Source: Microcella alkaliphila
GTDB lineage: Bacteria; Actinomycetota; Actinomycetes; Actinomycetales; Microbacteriaceae
DNA: 64,000 nucleotides
Assembly: GCF_002355395.1 (NCBI RefSeq)
Contig: NZ_AP017315.1
Coordinates: 2,232,001 to 2,296,000 of the forward strand
Direction of reading: 5' to 3'
In this document: positions 1 through 8,075 of the stretch, piece by piece
Layout of the letters: each line of letters begins with the position of its first letter
Numbering within the stretch: the first letter of the stretch is position 1
The notes under the pieces: generated by a model
Databases searched by the model: none
What the model was told of the DNA's origin: nothing
What the model saw: only the letters and a program-made list of their open reading frames with translations
Translations under genes and position numbers: made by a program

Positions 1-1225
1 CGAGCTCCGTGTCGTTCTCCCAGCCACCCTCGTCGCCGTACCGCTCGACGTCGGCGTGCGGGCCGCCGAACGAGTTCGGCGCGTACACCGGCTGCGAGGC
101 GGGCGGGAAGGAGTAGGCCATCGCGCCCTCCTTCGAGTAGTGGCCCACCGGGCTCTTCGGCGCGTTCACCGGCAGCTGGTTGTGGTTAGTGCCCACGCGG
201 TAGCGGTGCGCGTCGGCGTAGCTGAAGATGCGGGCCTGCAGCATCTTGTCGGGGCTCGCCGCGATGCCCGGCACGAAGTTCGACGGAGCGAAGGCGGCCT
301 GCTCGATCTCGGCGAAGAAGTTCTCGGGGTTGCGGGTGAGGGTCAAGCGCCCGACCGGGATCAGCGGGTAGTCGCCCTTCGGCCACACCTTCGTGAGGTC
401 GAACGGGTTGAAGCGGTAGCTCTTCGCGTCGTCGTAGGGCATCACCTGCACCGAGAGATCCCAGCTGGGGTGGTCACCGCGCTCGATCGCGTCGAACAGG
501 TCGCGGCGGTGGAAGTCGGCGTCCTCGCCGGCGATCTGGTCGGCCTGCGCCTGCGTGAGCGTCTCGTGGCCCTGCGCGGTGCGGAAGTGGTACTTCACCC
601 AGAAGCGCTCTCCTGCCGCGTTGATCCACTGGAAGGTGTGCGAGCCGAAGCCGTCCATGTGGCGCCACGAACTCGGAACGCCCCGGTCGCCCATGAGCCA
701 CGTCACCTGGTGGGCACTCTCGGGCTTGAGGGTCCAGAAGTCCCACTGCATGTTGTGGTCGCGCAGCCCCGAGCCGGGCAGGCGCTTCTGCGAGCGGATG
801 AAGTCGGGGAACGAGATGCCGTCGCGAATGAAGAAGACGGGGGTGTTGTTGCCGACGAGGTCGTAGTTTCCTTGCGAGGTGTAGAACTTGATCGCGAACC
901 CGCGGGGGTCGCGCCACGTGTCAGGGCTGCCCTGCTCGCCGGCGACCGAGCTGAAGCGCACGAGCGTCTCGGTGGTCACGCCGGGCTGGAACAGCGCCGC
1001 CTTCGTGTACTGCGAGACGTCGTGCGTGGTCTCGAAGACGCCGAACGCGCCTCCGCCCTTCGCGTGCACGACGCGCTCGGGCACCCGCTCGCGGTTGAAC
1101 TGGGCGAGCTTCTCGACCAGGTAGTGGTCGGTCAGGGCGATGGCTCCGTCGCGACCGGCGCTGCGCGACTGCTGGTCGCTCGGGGCCGGAGCGCCACTCG
1201 TGGTGGTCGTGTGATTCGCGGTCAT
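1..1225 (-). CDS. katA: Catalase (haem monofunctional), C-terminus beyond window
   Basis: Degrades hydrogen peroxide in the cytoplasm. About 408 codons are visible, reading leftward off the window edge. Small-subunit catalases are about 480-500 aa, so roughly the last 80 residues are missing. Family motifs seen: [12 protein letters not shown] with the catalytic His at residue 54, [10 protein letters not shown], and [11 protein letters not shown] with the catalytic Asn. The proximal-Tyr region [14 protein letters not shown] is also present. The ATG at 1225 is preceded by a good ribosome-binding site (AAGGAG). It lies 14 nt downstream of a Fur-family gene, so the pair is probably one peroxide- or metal-responsive operon (inference from context). 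Confidence 0.95.
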   Translation of the reverse strand, partial: MTANHTTTTSGAPAPSDQQSRSAGRDGAIALTDHYLVEKLAQFNRERVPERVVHAKGGGAFGVFETTHDVSQYTKAALFQPGVTTETLVRFSSVAGEQGSPDTWRDPRGFAIKFYTSQGNYDLVGNNTPVFFIRDGISFPDFIRSQKRLPGSGLRDHNMQWDFWTLKPESAHQVTWLMGDRGVPSSWRHMDGFGSHTFQWINAAGERFWVKYHFRTAQGHETLTQAQADQIAGEDADFHRRDLFDAIERGDHPSWDLSVQVMPYDDAKSYRFNPFDLTKVWPKGDYPLIPVGRLTLTRNPENFFAEIEQAAFAPSNFVPGIAASPDKMLQARIFSYADAHRYRVGTNHNQLPVNAPKSPVGHYSKEGAMAYSFPPASQPVYAPNSFGGPHADVERYGDEGGWENDTEL

Positions 1226-1239
1226 GCGGATGCTCTCCT

Positions 1240-1665
1240 TCAGGTGATCGGTGACGTTCGGCATTCGGGGCACAGGCCCCAGAACGTGACCTCGGCCGTC
1301 TGGATCGCGTAGCCACCCGTCTCGGACGGCGTCAGGCACGGCGCATGCCCCACAACGCAGTCGATGTCGGTGACTGCCCCGCACCGCGTGCACACGGCGT
1401 GGTGGTGGTTGTCACCGATGCGCGTCTCGTAGCGCGCGGGGCTGCGGGCCGGCTCGATGCGCCGAACGAGCCCCGCCTCGGTGAGGTCGGTCAGCACGTT
1501 GTGCACGGCCTGCAACGTGAGGTGCCCGCCCGCGGCCGTCACCAGGCGGTGCACGGTGTCGGCATCGGAGTGGGGCGCCTCGGCGAGCCGGTCGAGCACG
1601 TGAATGCGCCCGGCGGTGACGCGCAGTCCGGCCGCGCGGAGGCGGCCTTCGGCGGTCGAGGTCAT
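1240..1665 (-). CDS. Fur-family metalloregulator (PerR/FurA-like)
   Basis: A 141-aa Fur-family repressor. The N-terminal winged helix (residues about 1-80) is followed by a metal-binding dimerisation domain with [10 protein letters not shown] and a C-terminal CPEC pair, as in zinc-structured Fur proteins. An in-frame GTG at 1674 would add three residues (MIS); the ATG at 1665 is preferred because the protein then begins like its relatives. It is directly upstream of the catalase gene. That linkage in actinobacteria usually marks a peroxide-sensing FurA/PerR type rather than a global iron regulator. Which metal it uses cannot be read from the sequence. It is probably autoregulated through the palindrome at 1688-1702. 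Confidence 0.9.
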   Translation of the reverse strand: MTSTAEGRLRAAGLRVTAGRIHVLDRLAEAPHSDADTVHRLVTAAGGHLTLQAVHNVLTDLTEAGLVRRIEPARSPARYETRIGDNHHHAVCTRCGAVTDIDCVVGHAPCLTPSETGGYAIQTAEVTFWGLCPECRTSPIT

Positions 1666-1687
1666 GCTGATCACCCTACCCTCTTTA

Positions 1688-1702
1688 TTTGATTAACTCA
1701 AA
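1688..1702. promoter_or_regulatory. Candidate Fur/PerR operator palindrome
   Basis: TTTGATTAACTCAAA is an interrupted palindrome with TTTGA/TCAAA arms. It sits in an AT-rich island within otherwise GC-rich DNA, 23 nt upstream of the Fur-family ATG. The position and AT-rich symmetry fit an autoregulatory Fur-family box controlling the fur-catalase operon. Binding is inferred. Confidence 0.6.
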
Positions 1703-1753
1703 AAAGTGAGCGGTTCGCGTGAGGGGATGCGCGCATCCCGTCGCGATGGACGA

Positions 1754-2749
1754 TCAGTCGGCGACGACCACCCGCGCTCCCCTGCTGATCGGGTCGAGGT
1801 CGCCCGTCTCGCCCGCGAGCGCGGCGCGGCGGCCGAGGCCCCACTGCACCCACAGGAACCACACGAGCGCCACCGTGCCAATGCCGATGCGGATCACGTC
1901 GGGCCACTCCTGCCGTGTGACGACGCCCTCGATGACGCCGCTCACGAGCAGCGCGACAACGAGACCGCCGACCGTCGCGAACAGCGCGCGGCCGTCCTCG
2001 GCGAGCGCCTGGATGCGCGTGCGGGCCCCCGGCGCCACCCACGCCCAGAAGATGCGCAGCCCCGCGGCGCACGCGACGAACACGGCGTACAGCTCGAGCT
2101 GGCCGTGCGGCAGGATCGAGAGGAAGAACACGTCGAGGCGGTCGAACTCGGCCATGATGCCGGCCGAGATGCCGACGCCCTGTGCATTCTGGAACAGCAC
2201 GAACGCGGGCCACAGTCCCGTGATGCCGAACGCCACGCACTGCGCGGCGATCCACGCGTTGTTCGTGAAGACCTGGGTGGCGAAGACGCCCTCGCTCGAC
2301 TCGCGGTAGTACTCGACGAACTCTTGCTCGGCGTACACCCGCAGCTGCTCGTAGTCGCCGATCGCCGCGACAACGTCGGGGTTCGTCGCGACCCAGACCG
2401 CATAGGCGGCAGCGATGGCGATGAAGATCGCCATGACGGCGAGGCTCAGGTATCGGATGCCGTACAGCGCCGCCGGCACCGCTCGCGTCGCGTAGTGCGA
2501 CAGCTGGGTAACCGGGTCGGCCGCGGCGCCCGTGAAGCGCAGCCGCGCGCGCGACAGCAGGACGCTCAGGCGTGCGGCCTGCGGGGCCTGACCGGCAGCC
2601 GTCGTGATCTGCGACAGTTGGGTCGCGCCCGCCTGGTAACCGTCGATCAACTCGTCGGCGTCGCGCCCGTCGAAGCGGCGCTGGCGCGACAGCTCGTCGA
2701 GCCGGCGCCATTCGGCGTCGTGGGCGTGTGAGTAGGCGTCGAGATCCAT
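1754..2749 (-). CDS. Stage II sporulation protein M (SpoIIM) family membrane protein
   Basis: A 331-aa integral membrane protein of the SpoIIM/DUF95 family. It has a hydrophilic N-terminal region of about 105 residues followed by several hydrophobic segments, including the family-like stretch TNNAWIAAQCVAFGITGL and ILPHGQLELYAVFVA. In non-sporulating actinobacteria these proteins are commonly encoded divergently from an RDD protein, as here, and their role is unknown. The ATG at 2749 gives the start MDLDAYSHAHDAEW; the reading frame extends further upstream but into the divergent RDD gene. Only 16 bp separate the two start codons. Confidence 0.85.
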   Translation of the reverse strand: MDLDAYSHAHDAEWRRLDELSRQRRFDGRDADELIDGYQAGATQLSQITTAAGQAPQAARLSVLLSRARLRFTGAAADPVTQLSHYATRAVPAALYGIRYLSLAVMAIFIAIAAAYAVWVATNPDVVAAIGDYEQLRVYAEQEFVEYYRESSEGVFATQVFTNNAWIAAQCVAFGITGLWPAFVLFQNAQGVGISAGIMAEFDRLDVFFLSILPHGQLELYAVFVACAAGLRIFWAWVAPGARTRIQALAEDGRALFATVGGLVVALLVSGVIEGVVTRQEWPDVIRIGIGTVALVWFLWVQWGLGRRAALAGETGDLDPISRGARVVVAD

Positions 2750-2765
2750 CTGTTTAGATGATGGC

Positions 2766-3623
2766 ATGTCGACCGCGGCGGGAACCCAGAGCCTCAGCCG
2801 ACACGACGACGAGCGCGAGCTGCTCACCGGCGAGGCCGTGGCGCTCGAGCTGCGGGCGACGAACGTGATCCTGCGGGCCGCCGGCGCGATCATCGACTAC
2901 CTCGTGTACGTGCTCGCCACCGTCGGGCTCGTCTGGGCCGCCCTGGTTTTGGCCGCAGGGAGCGGTCTGCCCGATGCCCTGTACCCCGCGCTCGGAATCG
3001 CCTGCGCGTTCGTCGGCCTCGTGCTCGTGCCCGCCGTCGTCGAAAGCGCGACGCAGGGCAAGTCGCTCGGGCGCTGGGCGCTCGGCTCGCGCATCGTGCG
3101 CGATGACGGTGGGGCGATCGGATTCCGGCACGCGTTCATCCGGTCGTTCGTGGGGTTGTTCGAGATCGTGTTCACCGGCGGCGGGCTCGCGGTCGTCGTG
3201 GGGCTGGTGAACGCGCGCGCTAAGCGGCTCGGCGACCTGGTCGCCGGCACCTACAGCCAGTACGAGCGGGTGCCGAAGCACGAGCCCGTGGAGTTCGGCG
3301 TGCCCGTCGAGCTCAGCGAGTGGGCGGTCACGGCCGACGTGGCGCGCATCCCCGACTCGCTCTCACGCCGCATCGCCCAGTTCCTGCGCCAGGCCGACGG
3401 GCACACGCCCGCCACCCGGCAGCGGCTCGCCGCAGCGCTCGCGACCGAGGTGGCGCCGTTCGTCTCGCCCCTGCCCAGCGTCGAGCCCGAGCTACTGCTG
3501 GCAGGAGTCGCGGTGCTGCGCCGCGAGCGGGAGGCCCGGGCGCTCGAACTGGAGCGCGCCCGCCTCGATGACCTCGCCCCGACGCTCCGCGCGCTGCCGC
3601 ACGGGTTTCCCGACCGCGGGTAG
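2766..3623 (+). CDS. RDD family membrane protein
   Basis: A 285-aa protein with the RDD domain at about residues 25-165. It contains the signature around RAAGAIIDYLVYVL, a GKSLGRWALGSRIVRDDGG loop and KRLGDLVAGT, with two to three membrane spans. The soluble C-terminal tail (residues about 170-285) is rich in Arg, Glu and Leu and may form helices. RDD proteins are poorly characterised and some act in membrane transport or stress. It is divergent from the SpoIIM gene. A TAGATG hexamer 5 nt before the ATG could serve as the -10 of a leaderless transcript. Confidence 0.85.
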   Translation: MSTAAGTQSLSRHDDERELLTGEAVALELRATNVILRAAGAIIDYLVYVLATVGLVWAALVLAAGSGLPDALYPALGIACAFVGLVLVPAVVESATQGKSLGRWALGSRIVRDDGGAIGFRHAFIRSFVGLFEIVFTGGGLAVVVGLVNARAKRLGDLVAGTYSQYERVPKHEPVEFGVPVELSEWAVTADVARIPDSLSRRIAQFLRQADGHTPATRQRLAAALATEVAPFVSPLPSVEPELLLAGVAVLRREREARALELERARLDDLAPTLRALPHGFPDRG

Positions 3624-3624
3624 C

Positions 3625-3656
3625 GCGGCGCGGGCGCGAATCAGCGATCGCGCCGC
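3625..3656. terminator. Hairpin between convergent genes
   Basis: A perfect 8-bp inverted repeat (GCGGCGCG at 3625-3632, CGCGCCGC at 3649-3656) lies between the stop codons of the RDD gene and ahcY. It has no T tract. Its position between convergent genes makes a bidirectional transcription barrier plausible, but this is inference. Confidence 0.4.
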
Positions 3657-3668
3657 AGGACGGGCTGA

Positions 3669-5189
3669 CTAGTAGCGGTAGTGGTCGACCTTGTAGGGAC
3701 CATCAGGGTCCACGCCGATGTACTGCGCCTGGCGGTCGCTCAGGCGCGTCAGCTTCACGCCCAGCGCGTCGAGGTGCAGGCGCGCCACCTTCTCGTCGAG
3801 CAGCTTCGGCAGCACGTACACGCCCACCGGGTACTCGGCGATCTTGGTGTGCAGCTCGAGCTGTGCGAGCACCTGGTTCGTGAACGACGCGCTCATCACG
3901 AACGACGGATGCCCGGTGGCGTTTCCGAGGTTCATGAGGCGCCCCTCGCTCAAGACGAGGATCGAGCGCCCGTTCGGCAGCCGCCACTCGTGCACCTGCG
4001 GCTTGATCTCGACCCGCTCGGCGCCGGGAAGCGACTCGAGCCCCGCCATGTCGATCTCGTTGTCGAAGTGGCCGACGTTGGCGACGATCGCGAGGTGCTT
4101 GAGGCTCTGCAGGTGCTCGACCGTCACGACGCCCTCGTTGCCGGTCGCGGTGACGAGGATGTCGATCTCGCCGATCACGTCGTCGAGCCTCGCCACCTGG
4201 TAGCCGTCCATCGCGGCCTGGAGGGCCGTGATCGGGTCGATCTCGGAGACGATGACGCGCGCGCCCTGGCCGCGGAGAGCATCCGCGCTGCCCTTTCCGA
4301 CGTCGCCGTAGCCGCAGACGAAGACGGTTTTGCCGCCGATGAGCACGTCGGTGGCGCGGTTGAGGCCGTCGGGCAGCGAGTGGCGGATGCCGTACTTGTT
4401 GTCGAACTTCGACTTCGTGACCGAGTCGTTGACGTTGATCGCGGGGAAGAGCAGCTGCCCGTCGCGGTGCAGCTCGTACAGGCGGTGCACGCCGGTGGTG
4501 GTCTCTTCGGTGACGCCGATGATGGATTCGGCCGTGCGGGTCCAGCGGGTGGGGTCAACGGCGAGGGATGCGCGAAGCGCTTCCAGAATCACGCGCCACT
4601 CGGCGCTGTCGCCCGGCTGGTCGGCGGGAACGGCGCCCGCGAGCTCGAACTCGCGGCCCTTGTGCACGAGCAGGGTCGCGTCGCCGCCGTCGTCAAGGAT
4701 GAGGGTCGGCCCGACGGGGTTGCCGTCGGCGTCGACACCGAAGTCGAAGATCTGCTGGGTCGCCCACCAGTACTCGGTGAGCGTCTCGCCCTTCCAGGCG
4801 AAGACGGGCGTGCCCTCGGGGGCGTCGACGGTGCCGTGCGGGCCGACCACGACGGCGGCGGCCGCCTCGTCCTGCGTCGAGAAGATGTTGCAGCTCGCCC
4901 ACCGCACGTCGGCGCCGAGGGCGACGAGGGTTTCGATCAGCACGGCGGTCTGCACGGTCATGTGCAGGCTGCCGGCGATGCGGGCACCGGCCAGTGGCTG
5001 GGTGGGGCCGAACTCGTCGCGCAGGGCCATGAGTCCGGGCATCTCGTGCTCGGCGAGGCGGATCTGGTGGCGCCCCGCCTCGGCGAGGGCAAGGTCGCGC
5101 ACGGCGAAGTCGAGGCCGTTGCGGGTGGTGATGGTGGCGAGCGGGCCGAGGTCGGCGGGGCGCGCGGGCGCGGCGGTGTCGGAAGCCAT
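3669..5189 (-). CDS. ahcY: Adenosylhomocysteinase (S-adenosyl-L-homocysteine hydrolase)
   Basis: Hydrolyses S-adenosylhomocysteine to adenosine and homocysteine, relieving product inhibition of methyltransferases. At 506 aa it is close to actinobacterial SahH. Recognisable features are [13 protein letters not shown] and a substrate region around [15 protein letters not shown]. The NAD-binding glycine motif is in [16 protein letters not shown]. The C-terminus [19 protein letters not shown]...DHYRY is diagnostic. The ATG at 5189 gives [15 protein letters not shown]; the longer open frame upstream is low-complexity repeat sequence and not part of the protein. GAGAAT lies 6 nt before the ATG and may be a weak -10. 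No riboswitch was recognised in the long leader region. Confidence 0.95.
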   Translation of the reverse strand: MASDTAAPARPADLGPLATITTRNGLDFAVRDLALAEAGRHQIRLAEHEMPGLMALRDEFGPTQPLAGARIAGSLHMTVQTAVLIETLVALGADVRWASCNIFSTQDEAAAAVVVGPHGTVDAPEGTPVFAWKGETLTEYWWATQQIFDFGVDADGNPVGPTLILDDGGDATLLVHKGREFELAGAVPADQPGDSAEWRVILEALRASLAVDPTRWTRTAESIIGVTEETTTGVHRLYELHRDGQLLFPAINVNDSVTKSKFDNKYGIRHSLPDGLNRATDVLIGGKTVFVCGYGDVGKGSADALRGQGARVIVSEIDPITALQAAMDGYQVARLDDVIGEIDILVTATGNEGVVTVEHLQSLKHLAIVANVGHFDNEIDMAGLESLPGAERVEIKPQVHEWRLPNGRSILVLSEGRLMNLGNATGHPSFVMSASFTNQVLAQLELHTKIAEYPVGVYVLPKLLDEKVARLHLDALGVKLTRLSDRQAQYIGVDPDGPYKVDHYRY

Positions 5190-5266
5190 GCCCACATTCT
5201 CGCAGGAGATTTCCGCGGATGCGCTGGGCGTGCATCCGGAGTGATGGCGCGTGACGGACGCCCGCG

Positions 5267-5343
5267 GGCGGCGTGTGCGGGCGGCGTGTGCGGGCGGCGT
5301 GTGCCGGCGGCGTGTGCCGGCGGCGTGTGCGGGCGGCGTGTGC
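5267..5343. repeat. 13-bp tandem repeat, six copies
   Basis: Six consecutive copies of GGCGGCGTGTGC plus one variable G/C base occur at a strict 13-bp period, starting at 5267, 5280, 5293, 5306, 5319 and 5332. They lie in the ahcY upstream region, 78-154 bp before its ATG. Because 13 is not a multiple of three, the array is unlikely to be coding. Copy number could vary between strains. Confidence 0.85.
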
Positions 5344-5374
5344 GGTGTGAGCGGACCGCGGGACCGGACGGAGC

Positions 5375-5453
5375 GGCGGCCGCGCGGCGGGCGGAACGCG
5401 AGGTCGCGCGGGTTCGCGCAACTCGTGCACGCGCACAGCGGCTCGAGTTGCGC
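5375..5453. repeat. Direct repeat copy 1 with 10-bp-stem hairpin
   Basis: About 79 bp repeated at 5625-5703, offset exactly 250 bp. Positions 5375-5437 match 5625-5687 with one mismatch, followed by a short divergent loop and a matching 3' arm. It contains a perfect inverted repeat, GCGCAACTCG (5416-5425) and CGAGTTGCGC (5444-5453), with an 18-nt loop. The loop itself holds GTGC/GCAC complementarity. Confidence 0.85.
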
Positions 5454-5520
5454 ACACGTGCGCGCCGTGAGCGCCCATCCTGACAGCAAGCGACCCGGTC
5501 GCAGGGACGGGACTGCCCCG

Positions 5521-5590
5521 AAACAAGGGTTTGCGCCGAGACGAGGCCGCGCGAACCCTTGTCTCGACGCAAACCCTCGTCTCGGCGACG
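5521..5590. repeat. Clustered 18-bp direct and inverted motif
   Basis: On the minus strand this stretch reads as two adjacent 18-bp units of the form CGAGACRAGGGTTYGCGY. These are followed by an inverted copy (GGGTTTGCGCCGAGACGAGG at 5527-5546 on the plus strand). The outer parts can pair into a stem with two mismatches. It lies between the two 79-bp direct repeats and looks like an extragenic palindromic repeat family rather than coding sequence. Confidence 0.7.
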
Positions 5591-5624
5591 GCAGCGGGTG
5601 GGGACGCGCGGGGCCAGGCGGACA

Positions 5625-5703
5625 GGCGGCCGCGCGGCGGGCGGAACGCGAGGTCGTGCGGGTTCGCGCAACTCGTGCACGCGCACACCTGCTCGAGTTG
5701 CGC
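5625..5703. repeat. Direct repeat copy 2 with 10-bp-stem hairpin
   Basis: Second copy of the 79-bp repeat at 5375-5453. Both hairpin arms are conserved exactly (5666-5675 and 5694-5703) while the loop differs (ACCT for AGCG at its 3' side). Conserved arms with a changed loop suggest the paired structure matters. The rest of 5190-5815 shows no open frame I can support as a gene. Confidence 0.85.
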
Positions 5704-5815
5704 AAATGCGCTCGGCGTGCGCGACTAGAGCGATCGGCGACAGCGCGCCCGTCGCGTGACTGCACGCGGCAGGCGCGCCCGCGCCGCGTGCCCGACCCGG
5801 CCCGGTCCCCGGCCC

Positions 5816-7270
5816 CTACGCGCGAATCAGCGCGAGCACCTCGTCGCGGATTGCCTCCATGACAGGCGGGGTCGACCCTTCGGCGTTCAGGCGCAGGAGC
5901 GGTTCAGTATTCGACGGGCGTACGTTGAACCAGTACCACCCACGCCCACCAGGCCCACCGAAACCGCCCGCCGCCCCGTCGAGAACGCCGGTGAACGTCA
6001 GCCCGTCGAGCTCGTCGATCTCGGCCCGTCCGGTGAACGCGTCGACGATGCGGGTGTATGCCGCGGGCACGTCGTCGACGACCGAGTTGATTTCGCCGCT
6101 CGCCGCGTACGGCGTGTACTCGGCGGCGAGGCGCGACAGCGGCCCGTCGTAGACTCCGAACTGGGCGATGAGGTGCATCGCGGCGAGCATGCCGTTGTCG
6201 GCACCCCAGAAGTCGCGGAAGTAGTAGTGCGCCGAGTGCTCGCCGCCGAAGATTGCCCCGGTGGCGTGCATGACGTCTTTGATGAGCGAGTGCCCGACGC
6301 GGGTGCGCACCGGCTCGGCACCGACCGCCTCGATCGTCTCGGGCACGATGCGCGACGTGATGAGGTTGTGCACGACCGCGATGTCGCCCGTCTCGCCGGC
6401 GGCGCGCACCCGCTCGACCTCGCGGCGCGCGACGATGGCGGCGACCGCGCTCGGCGTCACCGGCTGCCCGAGCTCGTCGACGACGAAGCAGCGGTCGGCA
6501 TCGCCGTCGAAGGCGAGCCCGAGGTGGGCGCCGTGTTTGACGACAGCCTTTTGCAGGTCGACGAGGTTCGCCGGCACGAGCGGGTTCGCCTCGTGGTTGG
6601 GGAAGGTTCCGTCGAGCTCGAAATACAGCGGGATGATCGTGAGCGGCAACGCAGGAAGTCCCGCTCCCGTGCCGAGCACCGCGGGCACGGTCATCCCACC
6701 CATGCCGTTTCCGGCATCGACGACGATCGTCAGCGGTCGTACGGTGGACAGATCGACGAGCTCGCGCAGGTACGCCGCGTAGTCGGTCAGCACGTCCCGC
6801 GTCGTGAGCGATCCGAGGCGGTCGGCGGGCAACGCCTCGACCCCTCCGGCGTCGAGGTACGCCTGGGCCCGGTCGCGAATGCCCGCAAGCCCCGTGTCGA
6901 GGCTCACACCCTGCGCGCCGGCGCGGCAGAACTTGATGCCGTTGTACGTGGCGGGGTTGTGGCTGGCGGTGAACATGGCGGCGGCGATGCCGTCGCGGCC
7001 CGAGACGAAGTAGGTCTCGTCGGTCGAGCACAGCCCGAGGTTCTCGACGTGGGCTCCTCGGGCGACGGCGCCGCGCGCGAACGCCTCCGTGAAGCCGGGC
7101 GACGAGTCACGCATGTCGTGGCCGACGGCGATGCGCTGCCCGGCGGCGCTCAGCTCGTCGACGAAGGCGGCGCCGAGCGCCTCGACGACCTCGTCGGTGA
7201 GTTGCGAGCCGACGAGACCGCGCACGTCGTAGGCCTTGATGAATGCCGAAAGGTCAGGGGTGGTCTGCAC
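5816..7270 (-). CDS. Phosphomannomutase / phosphoglucomutase (PMM/PGM family)
   Basis: Interconverts mannose-6-phosphate and mannose-1-phosphate, the precursor of GDP-mannose. It is 484 aa with the four alpha-phosphohexomutase domains. The phosphoserine loop is [11 protein letters not shown] and the metal loop is DGDADR. The sugar loop is [18 protein letters not shown] and the phosphate-binding site is [14 protein letters not shown]. The GTG at 7270 is chosen because TACCGT lies 6 nt upstream, a leaderless-type -10; the longer reading would overlap DUF3499. Gene order with DUF3499, zincin, whiB2 and manA matches the M. tuberculosis whiB2-manA region, where the orthologue is called manB/pmmA. 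Confidence 0.93.
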   Translation of the reverse strand: MQTTPDLSAFIKAYDVRGLVGSQLTDEVVEALGAAFVDELSAAGQRIAVGHDMRDSSPGFTEAFARGAVARGAHVENLGLCSTDETYFVSGRDGIAAAMFTASHNPATYNGIKFCRAGAQGVSLDTGLAGIRDRAQAYLDAGGVEALPADRLGSLTTRDVLTDYAAYLRELVDLSTVRPLTIVVDAGNGMGGMTVPAVLGTGAGLPALPLTIIPLYFELDGTFPNHEANPLVPANLVDLQKAVVKHGAHLGLAFDGDADRCFVVDELGQPVTPSAVAAIVARREVERVRAAGETGDIAVVHNLITSRIVPETIEAVGAEPVRTRVGHSLIKDVMHATGAIFGGEHSAHYYFRDFWGADNGMLAAMHLIAQFGVYDGPLSRLAAEYTPYAASGEINSVVDDVPAAYTRIVDAFTGRAEIDELDGLTFTGVLDGAAGGFGGPGGRGWYWFNVRPSNTEPLLRLNAEGSTPPVMEAIRDEVLALIRA

Positions 7271-7276
7271 GCCTCT

Positions 7277-7282
7277 ACGGTA
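7277..7282 (-). promoter_or_regulatory. Leaderless-type -10 for phosphomannomutase
   Basis: TACCGT on the minus strand is followed by 6 nt and then the GTG at 7270, matching the TANNNT-N6/7-start pattern seen at many gene starts in this window. Confidence 0.45.
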
Positions 7283-7287
7283 GCGAG

Positions 7288-7500
7288 TCAGCCGACCTCG
7301 CCGAGCGCCGAGTACCGCACGATGTGCCAGCCCTGCGGTGCCGACAACCGCTGCGAGTGCTTCTCGCACAGGTCATAGGTGTGCGGTTCGCGGCGCTGCG
7401 CGAGCGGCCCGAGCACGGCCATCGAGTCGGCGTAGTCGTACGTCAGCGTCGAGATGGCGGCGTTGTTGCACGCCACTTTGCTGCACTGCCGGGAGGTCAT
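7288..7500 (-). CDS. DUF3499 family protein
   Basis: A 70-aa protein of unknown function conserved in actinobacteria. It begins MTSRQCSKVACNNAA and contains AVLGPLAQRREPHTYDLCEKH. The pattern CSKVAC (C-x4-C) plus LCEKH (C-x2-H) suggests a small zinc site (inference). It ends 17 nt upstream of the phosphomannomutase start. The zincin-like gene is divergent with start codons about 50 bp apart. An earlier in-frame ATG would add a few residues (MLNP); the ATG at 7500 is preceded by no strong Shine-Dalgarno sequence, so the start is not certain. Confidence 0.8.
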   Translation of the reverse strand: MTSRQCSKVACNNAAISTLTYDYADSMAVLGPLAQRREPHTYDLCEKHSQRLSAPQGWHIVRYSALGEVG

Positions 7501-7537
7501 CGGGTTCAGCATACGGCGGGGCTCGGACATGCGCGGG

Positions 7538-7543
7538 TACGCT
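7538..7543 (+). promoter_or_regulatory. Leaderless-type -10 for the zincin-like gene
   Basis: TACGCT followed by 6 nt and the ATG at 7550. This supports the 7550 start over the in-frame ATG at 7529. Confidence 0.5.
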
Positions 7544-7549
7544 GGCGGC

Positions 7550-8044
7550 ATGCCCTCCTCGCGCGCCGGCGACCCGCTGTCGGGTCCATCCGCCACGGGC
7601 GGAACTCCCAACGGCGGCGCTCCTGCCGGCCGCGCCGCGCAGGGGCGACGCCGCGCACGCCACGGCAAGGCGGGTCGCTCGCAGCTGCCGGGCGCCCAGC
7701 TGCGGCCCGTGCACACCCGCCGCGACCTGTTCGAGCAGACGGTGCGGGCGACGGCCGAGTATCTGGTCGACGAGTGGCCGACCGAGCTGTCGGGCCTGCG
7801 CATCGACGTCATGCCGATGCCCGAGCAGCCGCCGGGGGTGAACGGCGTGGCGCGGTGGCGCTCGATCCCCGCGCAGCAGCGGGTGATTCTCTTCCGCATC
7901 CCGATCGAGCGCATGAGCCGCCTGCACCGTGACGACGACTGGCACCGCCGCATGATGATCGAGAACTGCGTGTTCCGCGCGGTCGGCGAACTGATCGGCA
8001 AGGACCCGTGGGATCTCGCCCCCGACCGCTTCCGCCACTGGTAA
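7550..8044 (+). CDS. Metallopeptidase-family (zincin-1) protein lacking the HExxH motif
   Basis: A 164-aa protein. The first 65 residues are disordered and rich in Gly, Arg and Ala. The rest resembles the actinobacterial zincin-like proteins encoded beside DUF3499 and whiB2. The segment RVILFRIPIERMSRL followed by the helix MMIENCVFRAVGELIGKDPWDL aligns by position with the catalytic helix of zincin_1 proteins. However, the HExxH residues are absent (IENCV is at the site), so protease activity is unlikely. The gene is divergent from DUF3499 and convergent with the DUF5719 gene. Function unknown. Confidence 0.75.
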   Translation: MPSSRAGDPLSGPSATGGTPNGGAPAGRAAQGRRRARHGKAGRSQLPGAQLRPVHTRRDLFEQTVRATAEYLVDEWPTELSGLRIDVMPMPEQPPGVNGVARWRSIPAQQRVILFRIPIERMSRLHRDDDWHRRMMIENCVFRAVGELIGKDPWDLAPDRFRHW

Positions 8045-8075
8045 ACGCCACGGGCCGGCGGCGCGGACAGACGCG

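Noticed and set aside
56..1312. 418-codon open frame on the plus strand opposite the catalase
   Set aside because: It is the antisense shadow of a clearly recognisable catalase and Fur start; composition is Arg/Val/Ala-rich with no motif.
5267..5343. CRISPR-like array
   Set aside because: Units are 13 bp and contiguous with no spacers, and no cas genes are present.
3681..5483. 600-codon open frame opposite ahcY
   Set aside because: The opposite strand encodes textbook adenosylhomocysteinase; the long open frame is a GC-skew artefact.
5190..5765. N-terminal extension of ahcY of about 190 codons
   Set aside because: The extension translates the tandem and hairpin repeats into low-complexity Arg/Thr/Pro sequence; the ATG at 5189 matches the family start.
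5190..5815. SAH riboswitch upstream of ahcY
   Set aside because: The hairpins present do not show the consensus I would expect and are tied to repeated DNA blocks, so I cannot support a riboswitch.
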